NCBI GenBank assembly: GCA_038212305.1
Contig: JBBQUP010000085.1
Location: forward strand, 1-14,856
Source of the DNA: JBBQUP01 sp038212305
GTDB lineage: Bacteria; Bacteroidota; Bacteroidia; Bacteroidales; Marinilabiliaceae
Length of the DNA: 14,856 nucleotides
Direction: 5' to 3'
Shown here: one piece after another, positions 1-6,511 of the stretch
Numbering within the stretch: position 1 is the first letter of the stretch
How the letters are laid out: each line of letters begins with the position of its first letter
Position numbers and translations under genes: made by a program
The notes under the pieces: model-generated
Database searches by the model: none
The model's input: only the letters and a program-made list of their open reading frames with translations
What the model was told of the DNA's origin: nothing

Positions 1-18
1 AAATAGAACTAAATTAGA

Positions 19-1140
19 GTGATAGCAGATAAGCATTCACATATTGAAGATGATCCTCATTTTAAGGGATTAAATGTTCAACGAGGTATTGAAAGACCTG
101 AACCTGTTAGTCACGAATCAACTCAACGGTTTTTAACTCGAAAAAAAGGGTTACATACCGTTGATGAGTTTGTTGAAGGTATTTTGCAAGGTAACATTAC
201 CATTTTAAGCAAGGCTGTAACACTTATCGAAAGTTCAAGAGCTGATCATCAGGATATAGCTCGGCAAATAATTGATAAGTGCATTCCTTATTCTGGCAAA
301 TCCATTCGCATTGGAATTACAGGCGTACCGGGCGCTGGTAAAAGCACGTTTATTGAGTCAATAGGTTTATTTGTGGTCAATCAAGGTCATAAATTGGCAG
401 TATTAGCTATTGATCCAAGCAGTGAACGAACCAAAGGAAGCATTTTAGGCGATAAAACTCGAATGGAGCAACTTTCAATTGATCCGCGGGTTTATATTCG
501 ACCTAGTCCATCAGCAGGTTCGTTAGGAGGAGTGGCTCGTAAAACCAGAGAGACAATTGTTTTGTGTGAAGCGGCCGGGTATGACACCGTTTTTATTGAA
601 ACTGTTGGAGTTGGGCAGTCAGAAACAGCCGTTCATTCGATGGTCGACTTTTTTTTATTGCTAATGCTTGCTGGTGCTGGTGACGAATTGCAAGGAATAA
701 AGCGAGGTATTATGGAGATGGCCGATGCCATTGTAATTAACAAAGCCGATGGCAACAATGTGCAAAAAGCTCAATTAGCTAAAGCTCAATATACAAGCGC
801 ATTGCATCTATTTCCTGCGTCAAAATCAATGTGGACACCTAAAGTAAAAACCTGTTCATCGTTGTATAATCAGGGGATGGATGAAATATGGCAGATGTTA
901 AATGAATATATACAACTGACCACGGCGAATAACTTTTTTAATCAAAGAAGACTTGAGCAAGCATCATTTTGGATGCACGAAACGATTCAGAATACTCTTA
1001 AAGCTAATTTTTTCCAGCATCCCCAAATTAAGAGTGCTATCGATCATTATGAAAAAGAGGTAGTTAATAGTCGGATGAGTTCATTTGCTGCCGCAAACGA
1101 ACTTTTAGATATTTATTTCAAAAATATCCATTATAAATAG
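19..1140 (+). CDS. meaB: MeaB-type GTPase, methylmalonyl-CoA mutase chaperone (ArgK/MeaB family)
   Basis: This is a cytoplasmic G3E-family GTPase that, in this family, protects and reactivates adenosylcobalamin-dependent methylmalonyl-CoA mutase by gating B12 cofactor loading. The 373-residue product has a Walker A loop GVPGAGKST at residues 102-110, the MeaB switch region ETVGVGQSE at 194-202 and the guanine-specificity motif NKAD at 241-244. A helical N-terminal extension and a C-terminal dimerisation arm are also present. Length and sequence match full-length Bacteroidota MeaB. The start is a GTG at 19; an in-frame stop at 10-12 limits extension, and no in-frame ATG occurs before the conserved domain. 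No mutase subunit genes lie in the window, so the partner must be upstream or elsewhere. The family assignment is firm; the mutase partnership is inferred from family knowledge. Confidence 0.95.
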   Translation: MIADKHSHIEDDPHFKGLNVQRGIERPEPVSHESTQRFLTRKKGLHTVDEFVEGILQGNITILSKAVTLIESSRADHQDIARQIIDKCIPYSGKSIRIGITGVPGAGKSTFIESIGLFVVNQGHKLAVLAIDPSSERTKGSILGDKTRMEQLSIDPRVYIRPSPSAGSLGGVARKTRETIVLCEAAGYDTVFIETVGVGQSETAVHSMVDFFLLLMLAGAGDELQGIKRGIMEMADAIVINKADGNNVQKAQLAKAQYTSALHLFPASKSMWTPKVKTCSSLYNQGMDEIWQMLNEYIQLTTANNFFNQRRLEQASFWMHETIQNTLKANFFQHPQIKSAIDHYEKEVVNSRMSSFAAANELLDIYFKNIHYK

Positions 1141-1210
1141 TACCTTGATGCCGCAAAAAATGTGCATGACTCAAGTGCTCAGAAACTTAAATAAATTTAA
1201 ATTGTAATAT

Positions 1211-2311
1211 ATGTTAAGAAAAGGGTTTTTATTTTTAGCTATCTCAATAGCAATATGGGGATGTTCTTCAAAAAGTATAGAAATTGAAGGAAATTTGAAA
1301 GGTTTAGCCGATACTAAGGCTTATTTAAATCGTATTTCAGAGGGAGCACCTCTTGCCATTGATACTGTAGATGTTAAGGATGGTAAGTTTATTTTTACCA
1401 TAGATAAAATTGATGCACAATTGTTAGTTGTATTTTTTGAAGGTCAAAAAGTACCATTGGTATTTTTTGGAGGAGATAAAGATATTAGTGCAACGGGCGA
1501 ATTTGAAAAATTAGATGATGTAAAGGTTACTGGATCAGAATCAACAGCATTATTTGCAAAGTTCAACAACGAAATGCCAGGGAAAGTTCGAACCGTTGAA
1601 ATCAAAAACGATTTTATGAAGGCTCAGATGAGCGGCGATCAGGCAACGATGAATAGCTTGCGCGAAGAGATGGGCAGTATCTTTGAAGAACAAAAAACTT
1701 ACTTTAACAAGTTTGTTGAAACAAATACGAATAATGCTGTAGGTGCATTTATGACATTAAATGTAGCAGGTGAGTATGATACGACTAAGCTTAAAGAGTT
1801 AATTGCCAAATTCGAAACTGCTCTAGGTGAGCATGTTTATGTGAACGAGTTGAAAAAATTGCTTGAACCGATGGAAAAGCATGAATTAGCTATGCAAGCT
1901 GTAGCAGTTGGTAAACCAGCACCCGAATTTACACTTAAATCATCTAATGGGGCTGATGTTTCTTTGTCGAGCTTTAAAGGTAAATATGTGTTAGTCGATT
2001 TTTGGGCATCATGGTGTGCACCTTGTCGTCAAGAAAATCCTAATGTGGTTAAAGCCTATGCGATGTTTAATAAAAAAGGATTTGAAGTGGTAAGTGTTTC
2101 TACTGATCGCGAGGAAGAAAAATGGTTACAAGCGGTTGAACAGGATAAGATGACTTGGACTCAAGTTCGTGATTTAGATGGAAGTGTTTCACAATCATAC
2201 GCTATTCAGGTTATTCCAACTACTTTTTTATTAGATAAGGATGGAGTGATTATTGCAAAAGACTTGCGTGGAGATGATTTGATTAACAAGTTAGAAGAAC
2301 TAATGAAATAA
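1211..2311 (+). CDS. TlpA/ResA-like thioredoxin lipoprotein with N-terminal DUF4369 domain
   Basis: This is a predicted exported thiol-disulfide oxidoreductase of 366 residues. It opens with a basic, hydrophobic signal sequence and a lipobox-like IWGC ending at Cys18, so lipidation is likely. Residues about 22-110 resemble the DUF4369 beta domain commonly joined to thioredoxins in Bacteroidota. A helical linker follows (about 115-230). Residues about 232-366 form an AhpC/TSA-type thioredoxin fold with the redox motif WCAPC (Cys269, Cys272) and the cis-proline segment VIPTT (Pro336). Related proteins reduce periplasmic disulfides, for example during cytochrome c maturation, but the client here is unknown. 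The residues after Cys18 (SSKSIEIE) do not clearly match the Bacteroidota surface-export signal, so a periplasm-facing location is the simpler reading. The gene starts 70 bases after meaB and ends in its own terminator. Confidence 0.9.
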   Translation: MLRKGFLFLAISIAIWGCSSKSIEIEGNLKGLADTKAYLNRISEGAPLAIDTVDVKDGKFIFTIDKIDAQLLVVFFEGQKVPLVFFGGDKDISATGEFEKLDDVKVTGSESTALFAKFNNEMPGKVRTVEIKNDFMKAQMSGDQATMNSLREEMGSIFEEQKTYFNKFVETNTNNAVGAFMTLNVAGEYDTTKLKELIAKFETALGEHVYVNELKKLLEPMEKHELAMQAVAVGKPAPEFTLKSSNGADVSLSSFKGKYVLVDFWASWCAPCRQENPNVVKAYAMFNKKGFEVVSVSTDREEEKWLQAVEQDKMTWTQVRDLDGSVSQSYAIQVIPTTFLLDKDGVIIAKDLRGDDLINKLEELMK

Positions 2312-2332
2312 TTAGATTAGATAGTTAATATG

Positions 2333-2362
2333 AACCGTCATTTGTTAAATGGCGGTTTTTTT
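2333..2362 (+). terminator. Rho-independent terminator after the thioredoxin lipoprotein gene
   Basis: AACCGTCATTT (2333-2343) pairs over 11 positions, with one G-T wobble, with AAATGGCGGTT (2347-2357) across a three-base GTT loop. A T run at 2356-2362 overlaps the stem base. It lies 21 bases after the lipoprotein stop codon, which separates that gene from lpdA. Confidence 0.88.
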
Positions 2363-2401
2363 ATGCAGTTTAATTAAATATATCAACAAACCTCATTTTC
2401 T

Positions 2402-2432
2402 TTTGTTATTGATAGTGTTATTTTTAACTTGA
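2402..2432 (+). promoter_or_regulatory. Weak candidate Bacteroidota-type promoter for lpdA
   Basis: The 188-base gap before lpdA begins with the terminator, so lpdA probably has its own promoter. A TTTG at 2402-2405 is followed after 19 bases by TAACTTGA at 2425-2432. This partly matches the Bacteroides -33 TTTG and -7 TAnnTTTG pattern with plausible spacing. The -7 match is poor (TA and TT agree, the last two bases do not), so the exact site is uncertain. No Shine-Dalgarno sequence precedes the ATG at 2500. Confidence 0.22.
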
Positions 2433-2499
2433 TGTACTGATGATGATGTTAAGTTGAAGTATTTATTAAGTTGTTAAAAAAAGTCTAAATAATTGATTT

Positions 2500-3891
2500 A
2501 TGAATTTTGATTTAATTGTTATAGGAAGTGGCCCTGGAGGCTATGTTGCAGCAATTAGAGCTTCTCAGCTGGGTTTAAAGACAGCTGTTGTTGAAAAGGC
2601 TGAATTGGGTGGTGTATGTTTAAATTGGGGTTGTATTCCAACTAAATCGTTATTGAAAAGTGCATCAGTGTTTGAATATTTGACTCATGCCGCTGATTAT
2701 GGAATTTCGATTTCAGGCGAAGTAGCTCCTGATTTTAATGCGATGGTAAAACGAAGCAGAGGTGTTGCGGATGGAATGAGTAAAGGGATTCAGTTTTTGC
2801 TGAAAAAAAATAAGGTTGAAGTTATTACGGGCATTGGTAAAATTATAAAGGCAGGGAGTGTTGAAGTCACATCTCTTGACGGTACAAAACAAATTGTTAC
2901 AGCTACTAATATAATTTTGGCTACAGGAGCTCGCAGTCGGGAGTTACCTGCTTTGCCTCAGGATGGCGAAAGAATCATCGGCTACAGAAAAGCCTTAGTG
3001 CTTGAAAAACAACCTCAGACGATGATTGTGGTGGGCAGTGGAGCTATTGGAAGTGAATTTGCCTATTTCTATAATGCGATTGGAACGAAAGTTACTTTGA
3101 TTGAGTTTATGGATCAAATAGTTCCATTAGAGGATGAAGAGGTTTCGAAGCAATTGGCACGTTCATTTAAAAAAGCAGGTATCGAGGTGATGACATCATC
3201 GGAAGTAACTCATGTTGATAAATCGGGTAAAAAACTAAAAGTAACTGTTAAAACCAAAAAAGGAGATGAGCAGTTAGAGGCCGATGTGGTTTTATCGGCG
3301 GTTGGTATTTCGCCAAATATCGAAGGGCTTGGATTAGAAGAGGTTGGTGTTGTTATTGAAAAGGGACGAGTAAAGGTTGATGCTTACTATCAAACATCGG
3401 TCAAAGGAATATTTGCCATTGGTGATATTGTTGCCGGTCAAGCATTGGCTCACGTTGCATCGGCTGAAGGTATTATTTGTGTTGAAAATATAGCTGGTCA
3501 TCATCCCGAACCTTTGAATTACGAAAACATACCAGGATGTACGTATACCAATCCAGAAGTGGCATCAGTGGGAATGACTGAAAAAGCTGCTGTTGAGCGA
3601 GGATATGAACTTAAGATTGGCAAATTTCCTTTTTCTGCTTCAGGTAAAGCAAGTGCTGCTGGTCATAAAGATGGCTTTGTAAAACTTATTTTTGATGCTA
3701 AATATGGTGAGTTACTAGGAGCTCATTTAATTGGGGCTAATGTGACCGAAATGATTGCTGAATTGGTAACCGCTCGAAAGTTAGAGACCACAGGAAAGGA
3801 TATTATTAAAACCGTTCATCCACATCCTACTATGTCCGAAGCTATTATGGAAGCTGCCGCGGCTGCTTATGGTGAGGTGATTCATATTTAG
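2500..3891 (+). CDS. lpdA: Dihydrolipoyl dehydrogenase (E3)
   Basis: This FAD-dependent enzyme reoxidises the dihydrolipoyl groups of 2-oxoacid dehydrogenase or glycine cleavage complexes with NAD+ in the cytoplasm. The 463-residue product has the usual length. It shows the FAD-binding GSGPGG at residues 9-14, the redox disulfide motif CLNWGC (Cys40, Cys45), ATGARSRELP at 141-150 and the NAD-binding GSGAIGSE at 179-186. The second FAD motif AIGD lies around 306-309, and the C-terminal HPHPT...SE segment carries the catalytic His442-Glu447 pair. The ATG at 2500 places the FAD loop directly at the N-terminus, as is typical, so the start is secure. No E1, E2 or lipoate genes are adjacent, so which complex it serves cannot be told from the window. 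It lies alone between two terminators. Confidence 0.97.
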   Translation: MNFDLIVIGSGPGGYVAAIRASQLGLKTAVVEKAELGGVCLNWGCIPTKSLLKSASVFEYLTHAADYGISISGEVAPDFNAMVKRSRGVADGMSKGIQFLLKKNKVEVITGIGKIIKAGSVEVTSLDGTKQIVTATNIILATGARSRELPALPQDGERIIGYRKALVLEKQPQTMIVVGSGAIGSEFAYFYNAIGTKVTLIEFMDQIVPLEDEEVSKQLARSFKKAGIEVMTSSEVTHVDKSGKKLKVTVKTKKGDEQLEADVVLSAVGISPNIEGLGLEEVGVVIEKGRVKVDAYYQTSVKGIFAIGDIVAGQALAHVASAEGIICVENIAGHHPEPLNYENIPGCTYTNPEVASVGMTEKAAVERGYELKIGKFPFSASGKASAAGHKDGFVKLIFDAKYGELLGAHLIGANVTEMIAELVTARKLETTGKDIIKTVHPHPTMSEAIMEAAAAAYGEVIHI

Positions 3892-3898
3892 ATGCAAC

Positions 3899-3990
3899 GA
3901 ATAGAACAGGGCTAACGCCCCTCTGTTATATTCGGCATATATTATTCTACGAAGTCGATAGGGATAACGCCCCTGAGAAGTTGTATTTAC
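3899..3990. repeat. Short element with two near-identical 15-base motifs in direct orientation
   Basis: AGGGCTAACGCCCCT at 3908-3922 and AGGGATAACGCCCCT at 3960-3974 differ at one base and start 52 bases apart. Each is an imperfect palindrome (AGGG...CCCT around TAAC). The first copy is further flanked by AACAG and CTGTT, which could extend the hairpin with a small bulge. The element lies eight bases after the lpdA stop, between convergent genes, and has no credible coding capacity on the plus strand. The element's outer limits are my estimate. It resembles REP-like intergenic repeats in form; membership of a genome-wide family is an inference. Confidence 0.5.
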
Positions 3991-4029
3991 AAAAAGAGGT
4001 TTTGATTTAATTATCAAAACCTCTTTTTT
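3991..4029. terminator. Bidirectional terminator between lpdA and the TM2 gene
   Basis: A perfect 16-bp stem, AAAAAGAGGTTTTGAT (3991-4006) with its complement at 4013-4028, encloses the six-base loop TTAATT. The stem ends in a T run on the plus strand (4024-4029) and begins with an A run at 3991-3995, which is a T run on the minus strand. It can therefore end both lpdA transcripts and the leftward transcript that finishes with the TM2-domain gene (stop at 4074). Confidence 0.92.
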
Positions 4030-4073
4030 GAATCGTTTTACTCGATTAGTAAAATCAAACGAAAAACGGATGG

Positions 4074-4415
4074 TTAAATAAACATCATAACTTCTCTCGC
4101 AACTCTCTGGTTGTATTCCATTGCCAATGTTTTGTAATTTACTAAATCGATGATGGTTCCAATTAAACAAAGGCCTCCAGTTAAGAAATATAAGACTCCC
4201 ATTCCAATTTGATTGGTAATAAAACGCTGAATCCCGGCAAGGCCAAACAAACCTACCAATGTTGTAATTAAAATAATTTGAGGATCTCTGCGTCGACTGC
4301 GGTAAACCATTAGATAGTTCCGCACTTGATCGTCGGTTTTATCCTTAAGCAGAGTGTCGAGAAATAAAGCTTCATCCATTTCAAGCTCTGGCAGAATTGA
4401 TATAATTCTATTCAT
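4074..4415 (-). CDS. TM2-domain membrane protein
   Basis: This small predicted inner-membrane protein has 113 residues. The N-terminal 45 residues are soluble and charged (ending YRSRRRDPQ). They are followed by two hydrophobic segments at about 46-62 and 71-92 joined by a short turn (GIQRFITNQIG). That arrangement, with GLFGLAGIQRF and GTIIDLV, is the TM2 domain signature. The molecular role of bacterial TM2 proteins is unknown. The ATG at 4415 overlaps the stop of the upstream DUF2752 gene by 8 bases (ATGAATAG), suggesting translational coupling and a shared function. The C-terminal tail (about 93-113) is short and polar apart from the final MMFI. No enzymatic motif is visible. Confidence 0.85.
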   Translation of the reverse strand: MNRIISILPELEMDEALFLDTLLKDKTDDQVRNYLMVYRSRRRDPQIILITTLVGLFGLAGIQRFITNQIGMGVLYFLTGGLCLIGTIIDLVNYKTLAMEYNQRVAREVMMFI

Positions 4416-4737
4416 GATAATTTGGTTTTATGGGGTTAATAAATGACTTTAATATTGAAATAATGCGATAAGTTAGCACAATAATGGCTAATAATCCTAA
4501 TGGATGACTGTGAAACGACTGGGAAAACTGACCATGAAAAAGATAAGAAATGGAATTGCCTATACCACATCCGGGACAAAAAGAAATTCCTAAACTCTTA
4601 AATAGGCAAAGAGAGTAGTGTGAATCAGATGTTGGATTAGTAAATGCGAGTGCCAATAATGCCACTATCCAAATGAAAGCTTCGAGCAATCCTTTTTGTT
4701 GGAGTATCCGAAAATTGGAAATTGATTTTGAAATCAT
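4408..4737 (-). CDS. DUF2752 family membrane protein
   Basis: This is a small predicted membrane protein, 109 residues from the ATG at 4737. It has a hydrophobic helix at about 19-34 and the DUF2752 core: a Cys (residue 44) followed by CPGCGIG (about 54-60), then the HPLGLL segment (about 78-83) leading into a second hydrophobic helix. The family is widespread and of unknown function; the CPGCG motif is its hallmark. A longer form starting with TTG at 4776 would add 13 residues, but Bacteroidota favour ATG and the extension carries nothing conserved, so the ATG is preferred. No Shine-Dalgarno sequence precedes either start. The stop overlaps the TM2 gene start by 8 bases. The gap to the upstream kinase gene is 86 bases and shows no terminator. 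Confidence 0.82.
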   Translation of the reverse strand: MISKSISNFRILQQKGLLEAFIWIVALLALAFTNPTSDSHYSLCLFKSLGISFCPGCGIGNSISYLFHGQFSQSFHSHPLGLLAIIVLTYRIISILKSFINPIKPNYHE

Positions 4738-4823
4738 TTGAATTAATGTATTTGATTCAAATGGTGAAATATACAAAAAAGTTATGTTGTAAAAAAAGAC
4801 AAAAAGCAGGTTGTGTGGTTAGT

Positions 4824-6491
4824 TTAGTAATTAAAGCTACTTCCTCCCATAAACTCGCGTATGATTGATGTAGGCGGGATTTCGCGAGGGTTTATTGGTT
4901 TTAAGTAGCTGAAAAATTTTAAAAGACGTGTTGATTCTGCATATTCGGTATGGTTTGGTTGAACCTCCAATAAAATAGGCTCAGCAAATGGTTTTAGTAC
5001 TGCCAATTCATATAAAAGTGCTGAATTAAACATCACATCGGCTTCTTCTTGAAAGGGGAAAATATGTAGTTCTTCGCCTCTTCGAACACTTGCCCAACGC
5101 GATAACGTATCACATGCAGAGTATTTACGGTAACGATAATCTCGTACTATTCGACGAATTAAACGATTGTCGGTAGTAGGAATTCGGTTAAGATCATCTA
5201 GATTTATTGATGTTAGAGCAGATACATAAATTTTAAACTTATTTTCGGTATGAATTAAATGCGTTAATTTAGGGTTAAGACCATGAATTCCCTCAATTAT
5301 TAAGATGTTTTCGCTTGACATTGTCAGCTTATCTCCATCGTAATAGCGTGTGCCAGTTTCAAATGAAAATTTTGGAATTTCGATGGTTTCACCGTTCATT
5401 AAGCTTAGTAGTTGTTGGTTAAATAATTCAACATCTAAAGCTTCTAACGATTCAAAATCATACTCTCCATTTTCATCTTTGGGAGTGAGTTCGCGATTAA
5501 CAAAATAATTATCGAGCGATAAGTTAATAGGCTTTATTCCCGAAACAAGCAATTGAATAGCCAAGCGTTTGCTAAAAGTAGTTTTACCGCTACTCGATGG
5601 GCCAGAAATGAGTACAATTCGTACTTGATTGCGTTTTATGAAAATCAAATCAGCGATTTGACTGATTTTTTTCTCATGTAAAGCCTCTGATACTTTAATA
5701 AGTGTTTCAGATTTACCGTTGTTGCATGCTTTGTTCAACCCAGTTACATGACTAACGCTCAAAATTCGGTTCCATGAAGTATGTTCCCTGAAAATTTCAA
5801 ACATCTTATCTTGAATGACTAACTCTTGTACTTCTTCAGGCGATGATTGCTTTGGAAGTTGAAGTAACATTCCGTTGTAATATTTATTTAAATCAAAAAC
5901 TTTTATATAACCAGTACTTGGAGCCATGAATCCATAGAAATTGCCAACCAATCCATCAAGTCGGTGAAAAGAAGTATATACCTTCCCACGATGTTGCATT
6001 AATTCAGCTGGGGCAATTAAGTCATGAGATTTAAAAATGGAGATGACCTCTTCTGTTTCTTTTTGTTCTCTGATGAAAGGTAGATCCATCTCTACAATTT
6101 CTCTCATGCGAGAGCCAATGTTAAACACTTCTTGTATTGAGAGTTCAAAGCCATTGTGGTGTACCTCGCAGTATATGCCTTTCGAAATTGAATACTCAAT
6201 GGTTAAGCGAGCTTGCGGATATAAATCTTTAACAGCCTTATATAAAATAAAATTTAAGCTACGCATGTAAAGTCGCAATCCTTCGGGGTGAGTAACATCG
6301 ATAAACTCTATGTTTTTTGGATGATAGACTTCGTAAGATAATTCGGCAACTTTATTATTGACTAATGCTCCAATTATGGGAGCTTTTAGTGTAATGTTTA
6401 AATCCTTTGCTATCTCGGCAAGCGTTGTTTCTTTTGGGTATTCTTTTATTTGATTGTTATTTATGCATTTAATGCGTACTGGTTTGTGCAT
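4824..6491 (-). CDS. Uridine kinase-like nucleoside kinase with N-terminal TGS/ThrRS-like domains
   Basis: This 555-residue cytoplasmic protein joins two halves. Residues about 5-66 form a TGS domain. Residues about 70-165 resemble the second additional domain of threonyl-tRNA synthetase (RMREIVEMDLPF at 129-140). A family-specific segment with FYGFMAPSTGYIKVFDL (about 185-201) follows. The C-terminal half is a P-loop kinase of the uridine kinase/phosphoribulokinase superfamily, with Walker A GPSSSGKTT at 297-305, the substrate-side SLDNYF at 325-330 and IIEGIHGLN at 398-406. Homologues in Bacteroidota, Thermotoga and Clostridia are annotated as uridine or nucleoside kinases. Phosphorylation of a nucleoside such as uridine is the likely reaction, but the substrate is not proven by sequence. 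The ThrRS-like part lacks the HxxxH zinc/editing motif. The gene begins 20 bases after uvrA, so co-transcription is likely. Confidence 0.88.
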   Translation of the reverse strand: MHKPVRIKCINNNQIKEYPKETTLAEIAKDLNITLKAPIIGALVNNKVAELSYEVYHPKNIEFIDVTHPEGLRLYMRSLNFILYKAVKDLYPQARLTIEYSISKGIYCEVHHNGFELSIQEVFNIGSRMREIVEMDLPFIREQKETEEVISIFKSHDLIAPAELMQHRGKVYTSFHRLDGLVGNFYGFMAPSTGYIKVFDLNKYYNGMLLQLPKQSSPEEVQELVIQDKMFEIFREHTSWNRILSVSHVTGLNKACNNGKSETLIKVSEALHEKKISQIADLIFIKRNQVRIVLISGPSSSGKTTFSKRLAIQLLVSGIKPINLSLDNYFVNRELTPKDENGEYDFESLEALDVELFNQQLLSLMNGETIEIPKFSFETGTRYYDGDKLTMSSENILIIEGIHGLNPKLTHLIHTENKFKIYVSALTSINLDDLNRIPTTDNRLIRRIVRDYRYRKYSACDTLSRWASVRRGEELHIFPFQEEADVMFNSALLYELAVLKPFAEPILLEVQPNHTEYAESTRLLKFFSYLKPINPREIPPTSIIREFMGGSSFNY

Positions 6492-6511
6492 GCTGGGTGG
6501 TTTTAGGGTGG

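Noticed and set aside
1..18. Possible 3' end of an upstream gene (AAA TAG at 1-6)
   Set aside because: Six bases cannot support a gene call; mutA/mutB or another gene could lie upstream but nothing here shows it.
1141..1210. Possible promoter (TAAATTTA at 1192-1199) before the thioredoxin lipoprotein gene
   Set aside because: No TTTG lies at the expected distance upstream and the sequence is generally AT-rich, so it cannot be separated from background.
3781..4170. Minus-strand open frame of 129 codons spanning the lpdA/TM2 junction
   Set aside because: It lies antisense to the lpdA 3' end and inside the TM2 gene in another frame, crosses the terminator stem and the repeat, and its translation has no recognisable family or composition. 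It is best explained as chance openness.
4738..4776. TTG-initiated extension of the DUF2752 gene
   Set aside because: The extra 13 residues are not conserved-looking and TTG is rare in Bacteroidota; the ATG at 4737 keeps the full domain.
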